Positions 18,589 to 28,527 of a stretch of 64,000 nucleotides of DNA are shown piece after piece. The DNA is taken from the NCBI RefSeq assembly GCF_002980555.1, contig NZ_PVBT01000005.1, positions 310,001-374,000 on the forward strand. Direction: 5' to 3'. A program made the position numbers and the translations under genes. The notes under the pieces are model-generated. The model saw only the letters and a list, made by a program, of their open reading frames with translations. It made no database searches and was not told where the DNA came from. The stretch's first letter is position 1; each line of letters starts with the position of its first letter. Origin of the DNA: Phyllobacterium myrsinacearum. GTDB lineage: Bacteria > Pseudomonadota > Alphaproteobacteria > Rhizobiales > Rhizobiaceae.

Positions 18589-19397
18589 AAGTGGTTCTGT
18601 TCTGCGGCGGTATGGGTACCCGTATTCGCGAGTACTCGGAAAATGTCCCCAAGCCCATGATTCCACTCGGCTCCCAGCCTATATTGCGCCACGTGATGCA
18701 GTATTATGCCGACTATGGACATGAGGATTTCATTCTGTGTCTGGGTTACAAGGCGAATGTCATCAAGGATTTCTTTCTCAACAGCCGGCCGCAGACATTT
18801 GCCGATTGCGTGGTCAGCGGCGACGGGACTGTCGAAGTCCTGGGTGAATCCCAGAAAGACTGGCGCATATCCCTGATTGACACCGGCATCTGGCGCAATA
18901 TTGGCGAGCGCCTCTGGGCCGTGCGCGACCAGTTGCGCGGCGAGCGCATCTTCCTCGCCAATTACAGCGATGGACTGACCGATGTCGATCTGGACGACAT
19001 GATTGAAAAATTCGAGGCAAGCGGCAAGATTGCCTGTTTCCTCGCGGTGCGCCCGCCACTGACCTATCATCTGGCGGATATTGCCGATGACGGCCGCGTT
19101 TGCGAATTCCGATCCTCCGACCGTTCGGATATCTGGATCAATGGGGGGTATTTTCTCATGCGCGGTGAAATATTTGACTACATGCGCGAGTCCGAAGAGC
19201 TGGTGCTGGAGCCCTTCAGCAGGCTTATCAAGGACAACATGCTCATGGCTTACAAGCATGAGGGGTTCTGGCGTTCCATGGATACGCTCCGCGACTGGCA
19301 GGCGTTGCAGGAAATGGTGGAAAGAGGGGAAATGCCGTGGATGATCCATGCGCCTGCCCGCTCTAATTCCAGAACGCAAAAGGTGAAAGCTTTATGA
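18585..19397 (+). CDS. rfbF: Glucose-1-phosphate cytidylyltransferase
   Basis: 270 residues, family size. The nucleotidyltransferase signature is at the N-terminus (LFCGGMGTRIREYSENVPKP), followed by the RfbF-type QPILRHVMQYYADYG, LCLGYKANVIKDFF, and FLANYSDGLTDVDL (metal-binding Asp). It uses CTP and glucose 1-phosphate to make CDP-glucose, the entry to CDP-deoxysugars. It is coupled by 4-nt overlaps to the methyltransferase before and the PIG-L gene after it. A dedicated CDP-glucose 4,6-dehydratase (rfbG) is not obvious in the window, unless the SDR at 13944 serves. Confidence 0.85.
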   Translation: MKVVLFCGGMGTRIREYSENVPKPMIPLGSQPILRHVMQYYADYGHEDFILCLGYKANVIKDFFLNSRPQTFADCVVSGDGTVEVLGESQKDWRISLIDTGIWRNIGERLWAVRDQLRGERIFLANYSDGLTDVDLDDMIEKFEASGKIACFLAVRPPLTYHLADIADDGRVCEFRSSDRSDIWINGGYFLMRGEIFDYMRESEELVLEPFSRLIKDNMLMAYKHEGFWRSMDTLRDWQALQEMVERGEMPWMIHAPARSNSRTQKVKAL

Positions 19398-20062
19398 GAT
19401 CATTGCCCTTTGCCCGCCCCGGGCAACGGCTGTCGGTGTTGTGTCTCGGCGCCCATTCCGATGACATCGAGATTGGTGCCGGCGGCACAATCCTGCACAT
19501 GATTTCAGGCGGCGCCTTGCTTGACGTTCATTGGTGCGTGATGAGCAGTTCGAGCGACCGCGCCACGGAAGCACGCGCATCGGCCGATGATTTCCTTGCC
19601 GGCGCATTGTCAAAGACGATCGAGATCGCCAATTTCGAAGACAGCTACTTTCCCAGTCAAACGCGTGAATTGAAAGCTTGGCTCAATGCGTTGCGCGGCC
19701 GCATCTCGCCCGACATTATTTTCACCCATGCGCGCCACGACGCACACCAGGATCACCGCGAGATCAATCAGCTCACCACGAACGTGTTCCGGGACCACCT
19801 GGTGCTGGAATATGAGATTCCCAAATGGGACGGCGACCTGACCGAACGCAATGTCTACCTTCCCTTACCCGCTGAGATCATGCAGCGTAAAACCGAACTC
19901 CTCCTCAAACATTTCGGAACCCAGCGGTCCAAGGACTGGTTTGACGAGGATACGTTCCGCGGCCTTGCGCGCCTCAGAGGCATGGAATGCCGTGCACCGA
20001 GCCGGTTTGCAGAAGCTTTCACGGTCCGCAAACTGATGCTCGGCATGGGCACTGTTCAATAG
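19394..20062 (+). CDS. PIG-L family deacetylase
   Basis: 222 residues. The zinc-binding motif is AHSDDIEIGAG (about 21-31; most relatives read AHPDDE), with the third ligand in HARHDAHQDHREINQLT. Members remove N-acetyl or other acyl groups from GlcNAc-like sugars. Coupled to rfbF by ATGA, it likely deacylates an amino sugar made by this module. A hairpin with 8-bp arms (20061-20068 with 20086-20093) follows the stop and may end the transcript. Confidence 0.85.
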   Translation: MRSLPFARPGQRLSVLCLGAHSDDIEIGAGGTILHMISGGALLDVHWCVMSSSSDRATEARASADDFLAGALSKTIEIANFEDSYFPSQTRELKAWLNALRGRISPDIIFTHARHDAHQDHREINQLTTNVFRDHLVLEYEIPKWDGDLTERNVYLPLPAEIMQRKTELLLKHFGTQRSKDWFDEDTFRGLARLRGMECRAPSRFAEAFTVRKLMLGMGTVQ

Positions 20063-20483
20063 GCAAATTGCCCGCTGTGCAATCCATTTGCCTCATTCCA
20101 GAAGAACGATCCTTTCACCACGTCCCATTTTTTCCAACCAGACACATCGTCATGATCCGAACGGAGCCAACATGGCCCGTCCTGATTCGGAACCGCCGTT
20201 TTACAACGCCTGCGCGGTCTATAAGGCAGGTCTAAATCACGCCCTAAAGCCCGTAATACTCTCGTTCTATTTTGCGCGGGCTACTTCTCTATTTTAATTA
20301 TACTAATGGATTAGTCACTCCCTAATTGCTCGCTTGCTTCCCATCCAAAGGACTACGCGTGGGGTTAAAGACTTTCTTCAAGGGAAAGCGTAAATTGATA
20401 TTGCCAAAAGAAGTGCAATTGAGCGGAACAATCCGTTCATGACAAATAAATGTGCAGCAAAGCATCTAACTTGGGGATAAATT
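20063..20483. promoter_or_regulatory. Intergenic region before regulator and export genes
   Basis: 421 bases. The left edge carries the hairpin after the PIG-L gene. The right half is AT-rich (TCTCTATTTTAATTATACTAATGG at about 20286-20310) and should hold the promoter of the regulator-exoP-exoF unit. No gene is supported here. Confidence 0.4.
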
Positions 20484-21275
20484 ATGGAAAATATGCGTAG
20501 CAGCCATGCCATAGATGAATCAGTAGATGAAGTTATTCATGAGATTGTCGAAAGCAATGACAATTCATCTTACACAATAAGCTCCAATGAGAACAAATTT
20601 CAAAAGTATTCTACCAGCGACTATTTGCTTATTATCGACCGGCGCGCCCTTGAGCGAGAGTGTCTCGCCCAGGCTCTGGCCGCCCATCACATGGGCATGA
20701 AGGTCAAGACCTGCGGTTCACTGCAGGAATGGCAAACTTCCAATCAAAATGCCGCTGGACTGCGTGCCGTGCTCGTCAACACGGGCAACCGCAACCTGGG
20801 CGACGGCGATCTCTCCGCGGAAATATGCGAACTGGTCGAAGCCTTCCAGAGGGTGGCCGTCGTGATGGTCGCAGACAATGATGACCTGACCACCATTCTC
20901 AAGGCACTCGAACTGGGTGTGCAGGGTTATATTCCGACGACAGTTGGAATCGAGATCTGCATGCAGGCCATCGAACTTGCGATTGCGGGCGGAAAATTCG
21001 TTCCGGCAAGCTGTGTTCTGTCCCTCAGGAAACTCATGGGCGGCCGCAGCGACGAATTCCGGCATATAACGACCTCGTTCACCGCGCGGCAATCGGCCGT
21101 TGCCGAGGGATTGCGCCGGGGCAAGGCCAACAAGATCATCGCCTATGAACTCAATCTCTGCGAGAGCACGGTGAAGGTTCACATACGCAACATCATGAAG
21201 AAGCTGGGTGCAACCAACCGGACAGAGGTGGCTTACAAGATCGGTGACATGATTCCACACGAATCCAGATTTTGA
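20484..21275 (+). CDS. LuxR-type regulator with Asp-less receiver-like domain
   Basis: 263 residues. After a 45-residue Ser/Asn/Glu-rich leader comes a receiver-like fold (YLLIIDRRALERECL, then ALELGVQGYIPTT). The strand that should end in the phospho-acceptor Asp reads AVLVNTGNRN, with no Asp. The C-terminal HTH is intact: FTARQSAVAEGLRRGKANK, NLCESTVKVHIRNIMKKLG. It likely controls the polysaccharide export genes 51 nt downstream by a phosphorylation-independent signal. GGGGA precedes the ATG. Confidence 0.8.
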   Translation: MENMRSSHAIDESVDEVIHEIVESNDNSSYTISSNENKFQKYSTSDYLLIIDRRALERECLAQALAAHHMGMKVKTCGSLQEWQTSNQNAAGLRAVLVNTGNRNLGDGDLSAEICELVEAFQRVAVVMVADNDDLTTILKALELGVQGYIPTTVGIEICMQAIELAIAGGKFVPASCVLSLRKLMGGRSDEFRHITTSFTARQSAVAEGLRRGKANKIIAYELNLCESTVKVHIRNIMKKLGATNRTEVAYKIGDMIPHESRF

Positions 21276-21326
21276 TGCCGGCTGGATCGCAGCCGCTCGC
21301 CATCCGATTTTGCAGGGACTCGCGCA

Positions 21327-23525
21327 ATGATCTTCTCCGACAGCATTCCTCACGCATCAGGGCCGGCAATCCATCGCCTTGTGTCAGTTGTTCTCAAGCG
21401 GCGCAAAACCATGCTCGCGGCGTTGTCGGCATGCCTCTTGCTGACCACCGCCGCCTATATGACAACACCGGCCCAATATGTATCCGAGGCAATCCTTGCT
21501 CTGGACGTGCGCAAATTGCAGGCCCTGCCGACGGAATCGGTCGTCTCGCCTTTGCCGCAGGAAAGCCCGGTATTGCGCACCGAACTCGATATTATCAGCT
21601 CACGCATGATGGCGGGCAAAGTGCTGACGCGGCTTGATAGCCTGAACTTCGATGCAGACGGGCGCATCAATCCCGCCGATCAGCAACCGCCAGCAACCGC
21701 CGATGGCAATGATCCGGTCAGCCCCTTGCCCGCGCAATCGGACGAGGACCGCAATCGCAGCCGGATCGACAAACTGCTTTCCAACGTCAGCGTGGTGAAT
21801 GACGGCCGCTCCTACACGATCTACATCAGCTACAGGGCGGACAACCCCCTGTACTCCGCTGCGGTGGCCAATGCCTTTGGCGAAGCCTATCTTGACTATC
21901 AGGTCGATCTGCAGACATCCGCAACCCGGCGTGTAAGCGACTGGCTTGGCGGAAAACTTGTCAGCCTGCGCGCAACACTTGAACAATCGGAGCGGGCTGC
22001 AGCGGATTTCCGTGAAAAGTCAGGCCTTGTCAAAGCCAACGGCATGACCCTGCAATCGCAGCAGATTGCCGCCCTCAACACGGAACTTGCCAATTTGCGC
22101 GCCAAGCTCGCGGGCGCCGAGGCGCGCCTTTCCACGGCAATCGACGCGTCGAACAACAAGGCCGGCGTTGCATTGTCTGAAATTCTGGGTTCGCCCGCCA
22201 TCCAGCAATTGCGCGCCGAGCAATCGCGGGTCGAGCGGTCTCTCCAGGAAATCAGCGAGAGCGGTGCGATGCAAAGTGTGCAGCTGCCACAGCTGAACTC
22301 GCAACTGGCCTCGCTGAAGAGCCAGATTGCCGGCGAAGTGCAGCAGGTCATCGATAGTCTGCGGAACGAAATCAACGTCACCCACCGCCAGCAGGCGGCC
22401 GTGGAGGCGAACCTCAAGGAAATGCAGGAAGGCATGTCCGCGGCCAACCAGGCCCTCGTGCACGCCGACCAGCTCGACCGCGAGGCCAGTGCAAACCGGG
22501 CGATCTACGAGAGCTACCTGACCAGATACAAGCAAACCATAGAGCAGGACGGCATCGCAACGGCTGAAGCCCGCATGATCTCGCGCGCCGTCCCGGCACG
22601 GTCGAGGGCAAGCCCGCATCTGTCGACCTGGATGGCGCTCGGCATCATTGGCGGCTCATTCCTGGGCATATGCGCGTCCTTCCTTCTGGAAATGAGGGAC
22701 AAGTCGATCCGTTCGGCACAAGCGCTCGAAAGTGCCACCAGAACCCCCATCATCGGCCGCATCCCCAAATTGTCCAGCCGCGAGCGCAAGAATGCCGCGC
22801 TCATTGTCAGCGAAGGGCGCTACAGTTTTGCCCGCGCGATTGCGGATCTGCAGGCGCATCTTCTTTTGTCTTCACCCCAAAAAATGGCCCGTGCGGTTGC
22901 AGTCACATCCGCAGGAACCCAGGAAGGCAAAACGCTTATTATTGCCGGTCTGGCCCGGTCATTGGCAGCAACGGGTGTGCGGACCATCATCATCGACGCC
23001 AATTTCACCGCTCCTATGGTCGGGCAGGAATTCGGCGATCAGTTCGGGCCCTATCTGGAGGATGTAATCAGAGGCAGGCACACCCTGGAAGCCGTCATTC
23101 AGCACGACGTATTTTCCTCGATCGACTTTGTGGCAACGCAAGCCTGTACCGTTCCGGCCGAATTCCTGCTGGGGCACGAGCAATTTGCCAAGGTGATCCA
23201 TGCCCTGAAGCATCAATATGACGTCGTGCTTATCGATACGCCAGCCGTGTGCCTGGGCGCGGACGCAATCCGTGTGGCCTCGCTCGCCGATACCACAATC
23301 CTTGTCGCACAATGCGAAAAAGCCAACATGGATGACATTCTCAACGCCGTGAAGATACTCAGTTCCGACGGACGAAAACTCAACGGCATTGTCCTCAACA
23401 GCGATCCAAGCATCAAGGATGCCTCTCCTCCCGACCAGCTGCCGCCGGCACCCGCCACGGCAAAGCGCTTTGTGCTGGAAATCGCCAGCTACAAGAAACT
23501 CCGCTCGTCAGCGGCCAAGGTATGA
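21327..23525 (+). CDS. Polysaccharide chain-length/BY-kinase-like protein (ExoP/Wzc family)
   Basis: 732 residues. A Wzz-type periplasmic region lies between membrane helices at about 29-48 and 433-455, with coiled-coil helices in between. The cytoplasmic ATPase domain has Walker A TSAGTQEGKT (about 527-536), Walker A' TIIIDANF and a Walker B-like VVLIDTPA. The C-terminus lacks the usual cluster of tyrosines; only one Tyr remains in the last ~30 residues (ASYKKL). It regulates polymerisation and export together with the ExoF-like protein, whose gene overlaps by 4 nt. Confidence 0.85.
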   Translation: MIFSDSIPHASGPAIHRLVSVVLKRRKTMLAALSACLLLTTAAYMTTPAQYVSEAILALDVRKLQALPTESVVSPLPQESPVLRTELDIISSRMMAGKVLTRLDSLNFDADGRINPADQQPPATADGNDPVSPLPAQSDEDRNRSRIDKLLSNVSVVNDGRSYTIYISYRADNPLYSAAVANAFGEAYLDYQVDLQTSATRRVSDWLGGKLVSLRATLEQSERAAADFREKSGLVKANGMTLQSQQIAALNTELANLRAKLAGAEARLSTAIDASNNKAGVALSEILGSPAIQQLRAEQSRVERSLQEISESGAMQSVQLPQLNSQLASLKSQIAGEVQQVIDSLRNEINVTHRQQAAVEANLKEMQEGMSAANQALVHADQLDREASANRAIYESYLTRYKQTIEQDGIATAEARMISRAVPARSRASPHLSTWMALGIIGGSFLGICASFLLEMRDKSIRSAQALESATRTPIIGRIPKLSSRERKNAALIVSEGRYSFARAIADLQAHLLLSSPQKMARAVAVTSAGTQEGKTLIIAGLARSLAATGVRTIIIDANFTAPMVGQEFGDQFGPYLEDVIRGRHTLEAVIQHDVFSSIDFVATQACTVPAEFLLGHEQFAKVIHALKHQYDVVLIDTPAVCLGADAIRVASLADTTILVAQCEKANMDDILNAVKILSSDGRKLNGIVLNSDPSIKDASPPDQLPPAPATAKRFVLEIASYKKLRSSAAKV

Positions 23526-24820
23526 GGGCGAAAATGCTCAAACAACAAAGGAAAAATCCGTCCTCCCTTCTATCACGAATGAGCCGGATTCTCATCGCAG
23601 GAACCGTATCCTCCACGCTCTTGCTTTCCCTGGCGGCAGCGCCGGCCCGGGCCAATCAGGAGCCGTACAGGATTGCATCAGGGGATGTCCTGCTCATAAC
23701 AGTCTATGGGGATACCGGATTGACAGGGATCTTTCCTGTCAGCGTCGACGGAACAATTGCCTACCCCATTCTTGGCAATGTAGCAGTTGCCAATCATACG
23801 ATCAGCGAAATCGGGCAAACCATCACACAATCGCTCCTGCAGCATATACCCGGTCTTTCCGTCTCCGTTGCCGTGAAGGAATATGCTCCGGTCTTTGTCA
23901 TTGGCGATGTGCAGAAACCCGGAAAATATGAGTACCGGCCCGGAATGATTGCCCTGGAATTGTTTGCCTTGAGCGGAGGTTTGCGGCAGGCGGCCGACAA
24001 GCTCGACACGGCGGGCATCCAGCTGGTTGCGGCGCGGCAGGAATATACCGACACGTCGTTGCAGCTCTTTGCACAGGATGTGAAGCGCGTGCGCCTTGAA
24101 GCCGAACTGAACGGAAAACAGTTCGACTATGACCTGACGGCAAGCGTCGACGCGATCGATGACAAGGCCGAGCGGCAGCGGATCGTTGATTCCGAGCGCA
24201 AGCTTTTCGATCTTCGCCTTTCCGCCCTGGAAAGCGAAGCCACCGCACTCGAGGCACAGAAGCAGAACTATGCGGAAGAAATCACCACGCTGGAAGAAAG
24301 CACGAAGTTGCGCAACGAGGAGATTTCGCTTCTAGAGCAAAATGTGAAAGCGTCGCAGAGTCTGGTGGACAAAGGGCTTACGGCGCAATCGACCCTGCGC
24401 GATACCCAACGCCAGCTTTCGGCAATGCGCCGGGATGCGCTCGAATTCGGCTCCTTCCTGGCACGGGCGAAACAGAATGAGAATGCGATTCAGCAGCGCC
24501 TGCTTGCCCTGCACGATTCGCGCTCCAACGATGCGGCCAAGGACTTGCGGGACATTGATCTCGATATCATGAGACTGCGCAAGAAAATGACATTCATCGC
24601 ACAAAGCATGGGTGAAATCGGTGCTGCGGCCCAGCGTGTGTCGTCGCGCGAGGAAACGGTCAAGCTGACCTTCACGGTGGTTCGGGTGGTGGACGGAAAC
24701 TATCAGGAAACCGCGCTGGCGGAACATGACGAGATCAAGGCCGGCGATATTCTGCGCGCGCAACTTGAACTGCCCAATACGGCCGCACCCAAAGCGATCG
24801 TTCCCAAGGCCATCAACTGA
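23522..24820 (+). CDS. exoF: Polysaccharide export protein, ExoF-like
   Basis: 432 residues. A signal peptide (to about 43, APARA) is followed by the Poly_export domain (YRIASGDVLLITVYGD, VSVDGTIAYPILGNVAV) and an SLBB segment (APVFVIGDVQKPGKYEYRPG). Two long coiled-coil blocks (about 175-310) follow, then a small C-terminal beta region. This long form, close to the size of S. meliloti ExoF, differs from short Wza lipoproteins: there is no lipobox Cys. It probably forms the outer or periplasm-spanning part of the exporter, translationally coupled to the ExoP-like gene. Confidence 0.82.
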   Translation: MRAKMLKQQRKNPSSLLSRMSRILIAGTVSSTLLLSLAAAPARANQEPYRIASGDVLLITVYGDTGLTGIFPVSVDGTIAYPILGNVAVANHTISEIGQTITQSLLQHIPGLSVSVAVKEYAPVFVIGDVQKPGKYEYRPGMIALELFALSGGLRQAADKLDTAGIQLVAARQEYTDTSLQLFAQDVKRVRLEAELNGKQFDYDLTASVDAIDDKAERQRIVDSERKLFDLRLSALESEATALEAQKQNYAEEITTLEESTKLRNEEISLLEQNVKASQSLVDKGLTAQSTLRDTQRQLSAMRRDALEFGSFLARAKQNENAIQQRLLALHDSRSNDAAKDLRDIDLDIMRLRKKMTFIAQSMGEIGAAAQRVSSREETVKLTFTVVRVVDGNYQETALAEHDEIKAGDILRAQLELPNTAAPKAIVPKAIN

Positions 24821-24853
24821 CCGTGTGCGCGTTGTAGTCACCGGGATTCGTCA

Positions 24854-25843
24854 TCACCCCGCCTGCACCAACCCCTGCGAAGACGCTGAGGATGCCTGCC
24901 AACGGCTGTAGAGATCGCGAATGCCGGCCTCCAGCTCAATGCGCGGACGCCATCCCATGGCCTCCATCTGCGAACAATCCAGCAGCTTTCGCGGCGCGCC
25001 GTCCGGCTTCGATGTGTCGAAATCCACGCAACCGCGATAATCCACGATCCTGGCGATCAGGAGTGCGAGATCGCGGATGGAAATCTCCGCCCCCGAACCG
25101 ATATTGACGTGGCTGGCCGAGGCATGGTTTTTCATCAGAAAGACGCAGGCATCCGCAAGGTCGTCCACGTGCAGAAATTCACGCCTGGGCGTTCCCGTGC
25201 CCCATACAATGGCGCGGGCATTGCCCGTCTCCCTGGCCTCATGCATTTTGCGTATCAGCGCCGGCAAAACATGGGACTGCTGCAGATCGAAATTGTCGTT
25301 CTGTCCGTAGAGATTGGTTGGCATGGCTGTGATGAAGCATTGCCCGTACTGGCGCGCATAGGCCTCCGCCAGTTTCAATCCTGCGATCTTGGCAATCGCA
25401 TAAGCCTCATTTGTCGGCTCAAGGCTTCCTGTCAGCAGTGCCCGCTCCTCGATGGGCTGGTCGGCATATTTAGGGTATATGCAACTCGAACCAAGCCACA
25501 GGAGTTTTTCCACATCAAGCCGGTGCGCGGCATGCATGATGTTCATGGCAATCATCGTATTCTCGTAGAGGAAATCGGCGGGGTGATGGGCGTTCGCCAG
25601 GATCCCGCCAACCCGTGCCGCAGCGATGAAAACAACATCCGGCCGCGCAACCGCCATCCATTCCTCTGTCTCGCGCTGACGCGTCAAATCAAGCTCGGCG
25701 TGATCAACGGTAATGAGGCGGCATTCCTCCTGCTTCAGCCGCCGCACCAGGGCGGAACCGACCATGCCGGCATGTCCGGCAACCCAGACCCGTTTGCCCC
25801 GAAGCGCGAAACTGTGCCGGGACACCTCAACCATAGAAGTCAT
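24854..25843 (-). CDS. fcl: GDP-L-fucose synthase
   Basis: 329 residues. It has the SDR NADP motif [18 protein letters not shown] (about 19-36), [10 protein letters not shown] with the catalytic Ser, and the YxxxK motif in [26 protein letters not shown] is the GDP-fucose synthase signature. It epimerises and reduces GDP-4-keto-6-deoxymannose to GDP-L-fucose. It overlaps the upstream gmd by 17 nt and is convergent with exoF. Confidence 0.93.
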   Translation of the reverse strand: MTSMVEVSRHSFALRGKRVWVAGHAGMVGSALVRRLKQEECRLITVDHAELDLTRQRETEEWMAVARPDVVFIAAARVGGILANAHHPADFLYENTMIAMNIMHAAHRLDVEKLLWLGSSCIYPKYADQPIEERALLTGSLEPTNEAYAIAKIAGLKLAEAYARQYGQCFITAMPTNLYGQNDNFDLQQSHVLPALIRKMHEARETGNARAIVWGTGTPRREFLHVDDLADACVFLMKNHASASHVNIGSGAEISIRDLALLIARIVDYRGCVDFDTSKPDGAPRKLLDCSQMEAMGWRPRIELEAGIRDLYSRWQASSASSQGLVQAG

Positions 25844-26897
25844 TGCGGCTTTCTTCCCGCATGATCGTCCTCATATCCGATTCAACCATTTCCGATACGA
25901 GATCCTCAAAGGCGGTCGTATGGCTCCAGCCCAGCTTGATGCGGGCCTTTTCCGGGTTCCCCAGCAGCAGGTCAACTTCCGCGGGCCTGAAATAGCGCGG
26001 ATCGATCTCGATGATCTCCTTGCCGCTCTTGCGGTCATAGCCGATTTCATCAACACCGCTGCCACTCCATTCGATGGATTTTCCAACCGTCGAAAATGCT
26101 CGTTCGACAAATTCGCGCACCGTATGGGTTTCGCCTGTCGCCAGCACATAATCGTCGGGATCATCCTGCTGGAGAATGCGCCACATCCCGTCGACATAAT
26201 CGCGTGCATGGCCCCAGTCTCGCTTGGCCTCAAGGTTTCCCAGACGAAGCTTGTCCTGCAATCCACGCTCAATCGCGGCGACGGCACGCGTGATTTTCCT
26301 CGTCACGAATGTCTCGCCGCGTATCGGGCTTTCATGGTTGAACAGGATGCCGTTCGAGGCGTGAAAGCCGTAGGCTTCCCGATAGTTGACGGTTATCCAG
26401 TAGGCATAGAGCTTGGCCACCGCATAGGGGCTGCGCGGATGAAACGGCGTGCCTTCATGCTGAGGCGCTTCTATGCTTTTGCCGAAGAGCTCGGATGTCG
26501 AAGCCTGATAAAAGCGGCAGGTCTTTTCGATCTTCATGATGCGCATCGCCTCCAGCAGGCGCAATGTACCCATTGCATCTGCATTTGCGGTATATTCCGG
26601 CGTTTCGAAGCTGACCTGCACATGGCTTTGCGCTCCAAGATTATAAATCTCGTCGGGTTGGATTTCCTGAACCACCCGGCAAAGGTTGGTGGCGTCGGTC
26701 AAGTCACCGAAATGCAGGTGAAACCGGACATCATCATCGTGCGGATCCTGATAGAGATGATCGATACGGGCCGTATTGAACGACGACGATCGACGTTTCA
26801 GTCCGTGCACGATGTAGCCCTTCTTCAGGAGAAACTCGCTGAGATAGGCTCCATCCTGTCCCGTAACCCCAATGATCAATGCCTTTTTCCCAGTCAT
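25827..26897 (-). CDS. gmd: GDP-mannose 4,6-dehydratase
   Basis: 356 residues from ATG 26897 (a TTG two codons upstream, at 26903, is less likely). It has [19 protein letters not shown] (NADP motif), [26 protein letters not shown] (catalytic Thr/Glu), [10 protein letters not shown] (YxxxK) and the C-terminal [15 protein letters not shown], all typical of GMD. It makes GDP-4-keto-6-deoxy-D-mannose, the substrate of fcl. The pair shows that fucose or a related 6-deoxyhexose is a likely constituent of the glycan. Confidence 0.95.
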   Translation of the reverse strand: MTGKKALIIGVTGQDGAYLSEFLLKKGYIVHGLKRRSSSFNTARIDHLYQDPHDDDVRFHLHFGDLTDATNLCRVVQEIQPDEIYNLGAQSHVQVSFETPEYTANADAMGTLRLLEAMRIMKIEKTCRFYQASTSELFGKSIEAPQHEGTPFHPRSPYAVAKLYAYWITVNYREAYGFHASNGILFNHESPIRGETFVTRKITRAVAAIERGLQDKLRLGNLEAKRDWGHARDYVDGMWRILQQDDPDDYVLATGETHTVREFVERAFSTVGKSIEWSGSGVDEIGYDRKSGKEIIEIDPRYFRPAEVDLLLGNPEKARIKLGWSHTTAFEDLVSEMVESDMRTIMREESRNDFYG

Positions 26898-27270
26898 TCG
26901 CAATTCCCGTCCGTGTGTCCTTGAAGCGTGGTGACAAACGCATTGCCGCGCCGAATTCCATCATGGGGAAACCCGCCACCGGCAATGGATGGAAGCCAAG
27001 TATAGGCGGTGGCACCGAATAGGCACTTCGGTAATAGGGATAGGAATGCTGATGAAAAACAGCGATTCCGTCATGCGACGGCCGATAATGACACGACGGC
27101 ATGCACATCTGTCCGCCTCACCCTCTCCGGAAGGCGTAGAGGCTTAAGCCCGCCAGAACCGTCCGTAGTGCGTTTGTTGATCTTGCTTGCGCGCGCCGCG
27201 ACCTGCGAAACTTCATTCCTAGCTTTGCCTGCGCCCGCACAAAAGGGCCCGGGTATAGGAAGGATCCGGA
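26898..27270. promoter_or_regulatory. Divergent intergenic region gmd / glycosyltransferase
   Basis: 373 bases between divergent genes. It should hold both promoters. Small open frames exist on both strands, but none has coding character or a good ribosome-binding site. Confidence 0.35.
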
Positions 27271-28527
27271 ATGAGAATTGTCTTCGCAAACCGCTATTTC
27301 CTGCCCGATCAATCGGCCACGAGCCGCATGGTATCCAGCCTGGCGTCCGCGCTTGCGCACCGTGGCTTTGACGTCACGGCAATCGCAAGCCGCACGCTGC
27401 ACGACCATTCGGGTGTCGTTCTTCCGGCGGAAGAGATGATTGCCGGCGTTGCGGTGAAACGGCTTTGGGCCACCCGGTTCGGACGTCATCACCTGGCAGG
27501 AAGGATCGTTGACTATCTGACCTTCCACATGTCGGTTTTCATATGGTGCCTGAGATATCTTCGCCCCGGCGACATGTTTGTCGTTTGCACCGATCCGCCT
27601 TTGCTATCGGTGACAACCGCCCTGCCGGCCCTGTGGCGCAATGCGCGGACAATAAACTGGGTCATGGATCTTTTTCCTGAAGTTGCCATGGAACTGGAGA
27701 TGCTTTCAAACAGAGGCATTCCGGGAAAAATCAGCAAGATGCTGCGCAACTGGTCCATGCGCAAATCGACCATGATTGTCTGCCCGACCGAAATGATGGC
27801 ATCTTACCTGCAGGACGGCGGCATTCCGGCCAACCGGCTCCGTGTCATGCACCATTGGTCGGACGGCAGCGAAATCTATCCGGTTCCACGATCAGTCAAT
27901 GGCCTGAGACGTCACTGGGGACTGCAGGATAAATTCGTCGTTGGCTATTCCGGCAACTTTGGCCGGGCGCATGACTTTACAACCCTGATTGAAGCGGCAG
28001 CCCTGTTGAAGGACGACAGCGATATACAATTCCTCCTGGTCGGGGGCGGGCAGCAGCGGGCGCGCATCGAGGAAATTGCCCAGAAACGCCAGTTGAAAAA
28101 CATTCTGTTCAAGCCGTTGCAGCCTCCGGAAAGCATTTCGGAAAGCCTGAGTGCTGCCGATGCGCATATCGTCTCGCTCATCCCGAGGCTTGAGCATTGC
28201 ATTGTCCCGAGCAAGTTTTACGGCATTCTGGCCGCTGGCCGGCCCACGCTCTTTGTTGGGGCACCCGATGGGGAGGTTGCAAACGTGATTGCATCAACCC
28301 GGTGCGGCGAGGCTGTCGAAATCGGCGAAAGCCAGAAGCTTGCGGCGCTGATCGTCCAGTTGAAGAATTCCCCCCAGCAATGCACCCAGATGGGGCGCAA
28401 CGCACGGGACCTGCTGGAAACCGTCTATTCGCGCGACAATGCCGTGCAGTCATGGTCCGACGTCATGTCGGCGTTTCAGCAACCGGGTACGGATCCGTTG
28501 AGGTCCACCATTTTCAGGTCAGCATGA
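27271..28527 (+). CDS. Glycosyltransferase family 4, WbuB-like
   Basis: 418 residues. The N-terminus MRIVFANRYFLPDQSATSRM and the following domain pattern (NWVMDLFPEVAMEL, GYSGNFGRAHDFTTLIEAA, LLVGGGQQRARIEEIA, CIVPSKFYGILAAGRPTLFVG) match the WbuB group of GT4 enzymes, often fucosamine or deoxysugar transferases. AGGAAGGATCCGGA precedes the ATG. Overlap with the next gene is 4 nt (ATGA). It belongs with gmd/fcl by position, but donor sugar is inferred only. Confidence 0.85.
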   Translation: MRIVFANRYFLPDQSATSRMVSSLASALAHRGFDVTAIASRTLHDHSGVVLPAEEMIAGVAVKRLWATRFGRHHLAGRIVDYLTFHMSVFIWCLRYLRPGDMFVVCTDPPLLSVTTALPALWRNARTINWVMDLFPEVAMELEMLSNRGIPGKISKMLRNWSMRKSTMIVCPTEMMASYLQDGGIPANRLRVMHHWSDGSEIYPVPRSVNGLRRHWGLQDKFVVGYSGNFGRAHDFTTLIEAAALLKDDSDIQFLLVGGGQQRARIEEIAQKRQLKNILFKPLQPPESISESLSAADAHIVSLIPRLEHCIVPSKFYGILAAGRPTLFVGAPDGEVANVIASTRCGEAVEIGESQKLAALIVQLKNSPQQCTQMGRNARDLLETVYSRDNAVQSWSDVMSAFQQPGTDPLRSTIFRSA

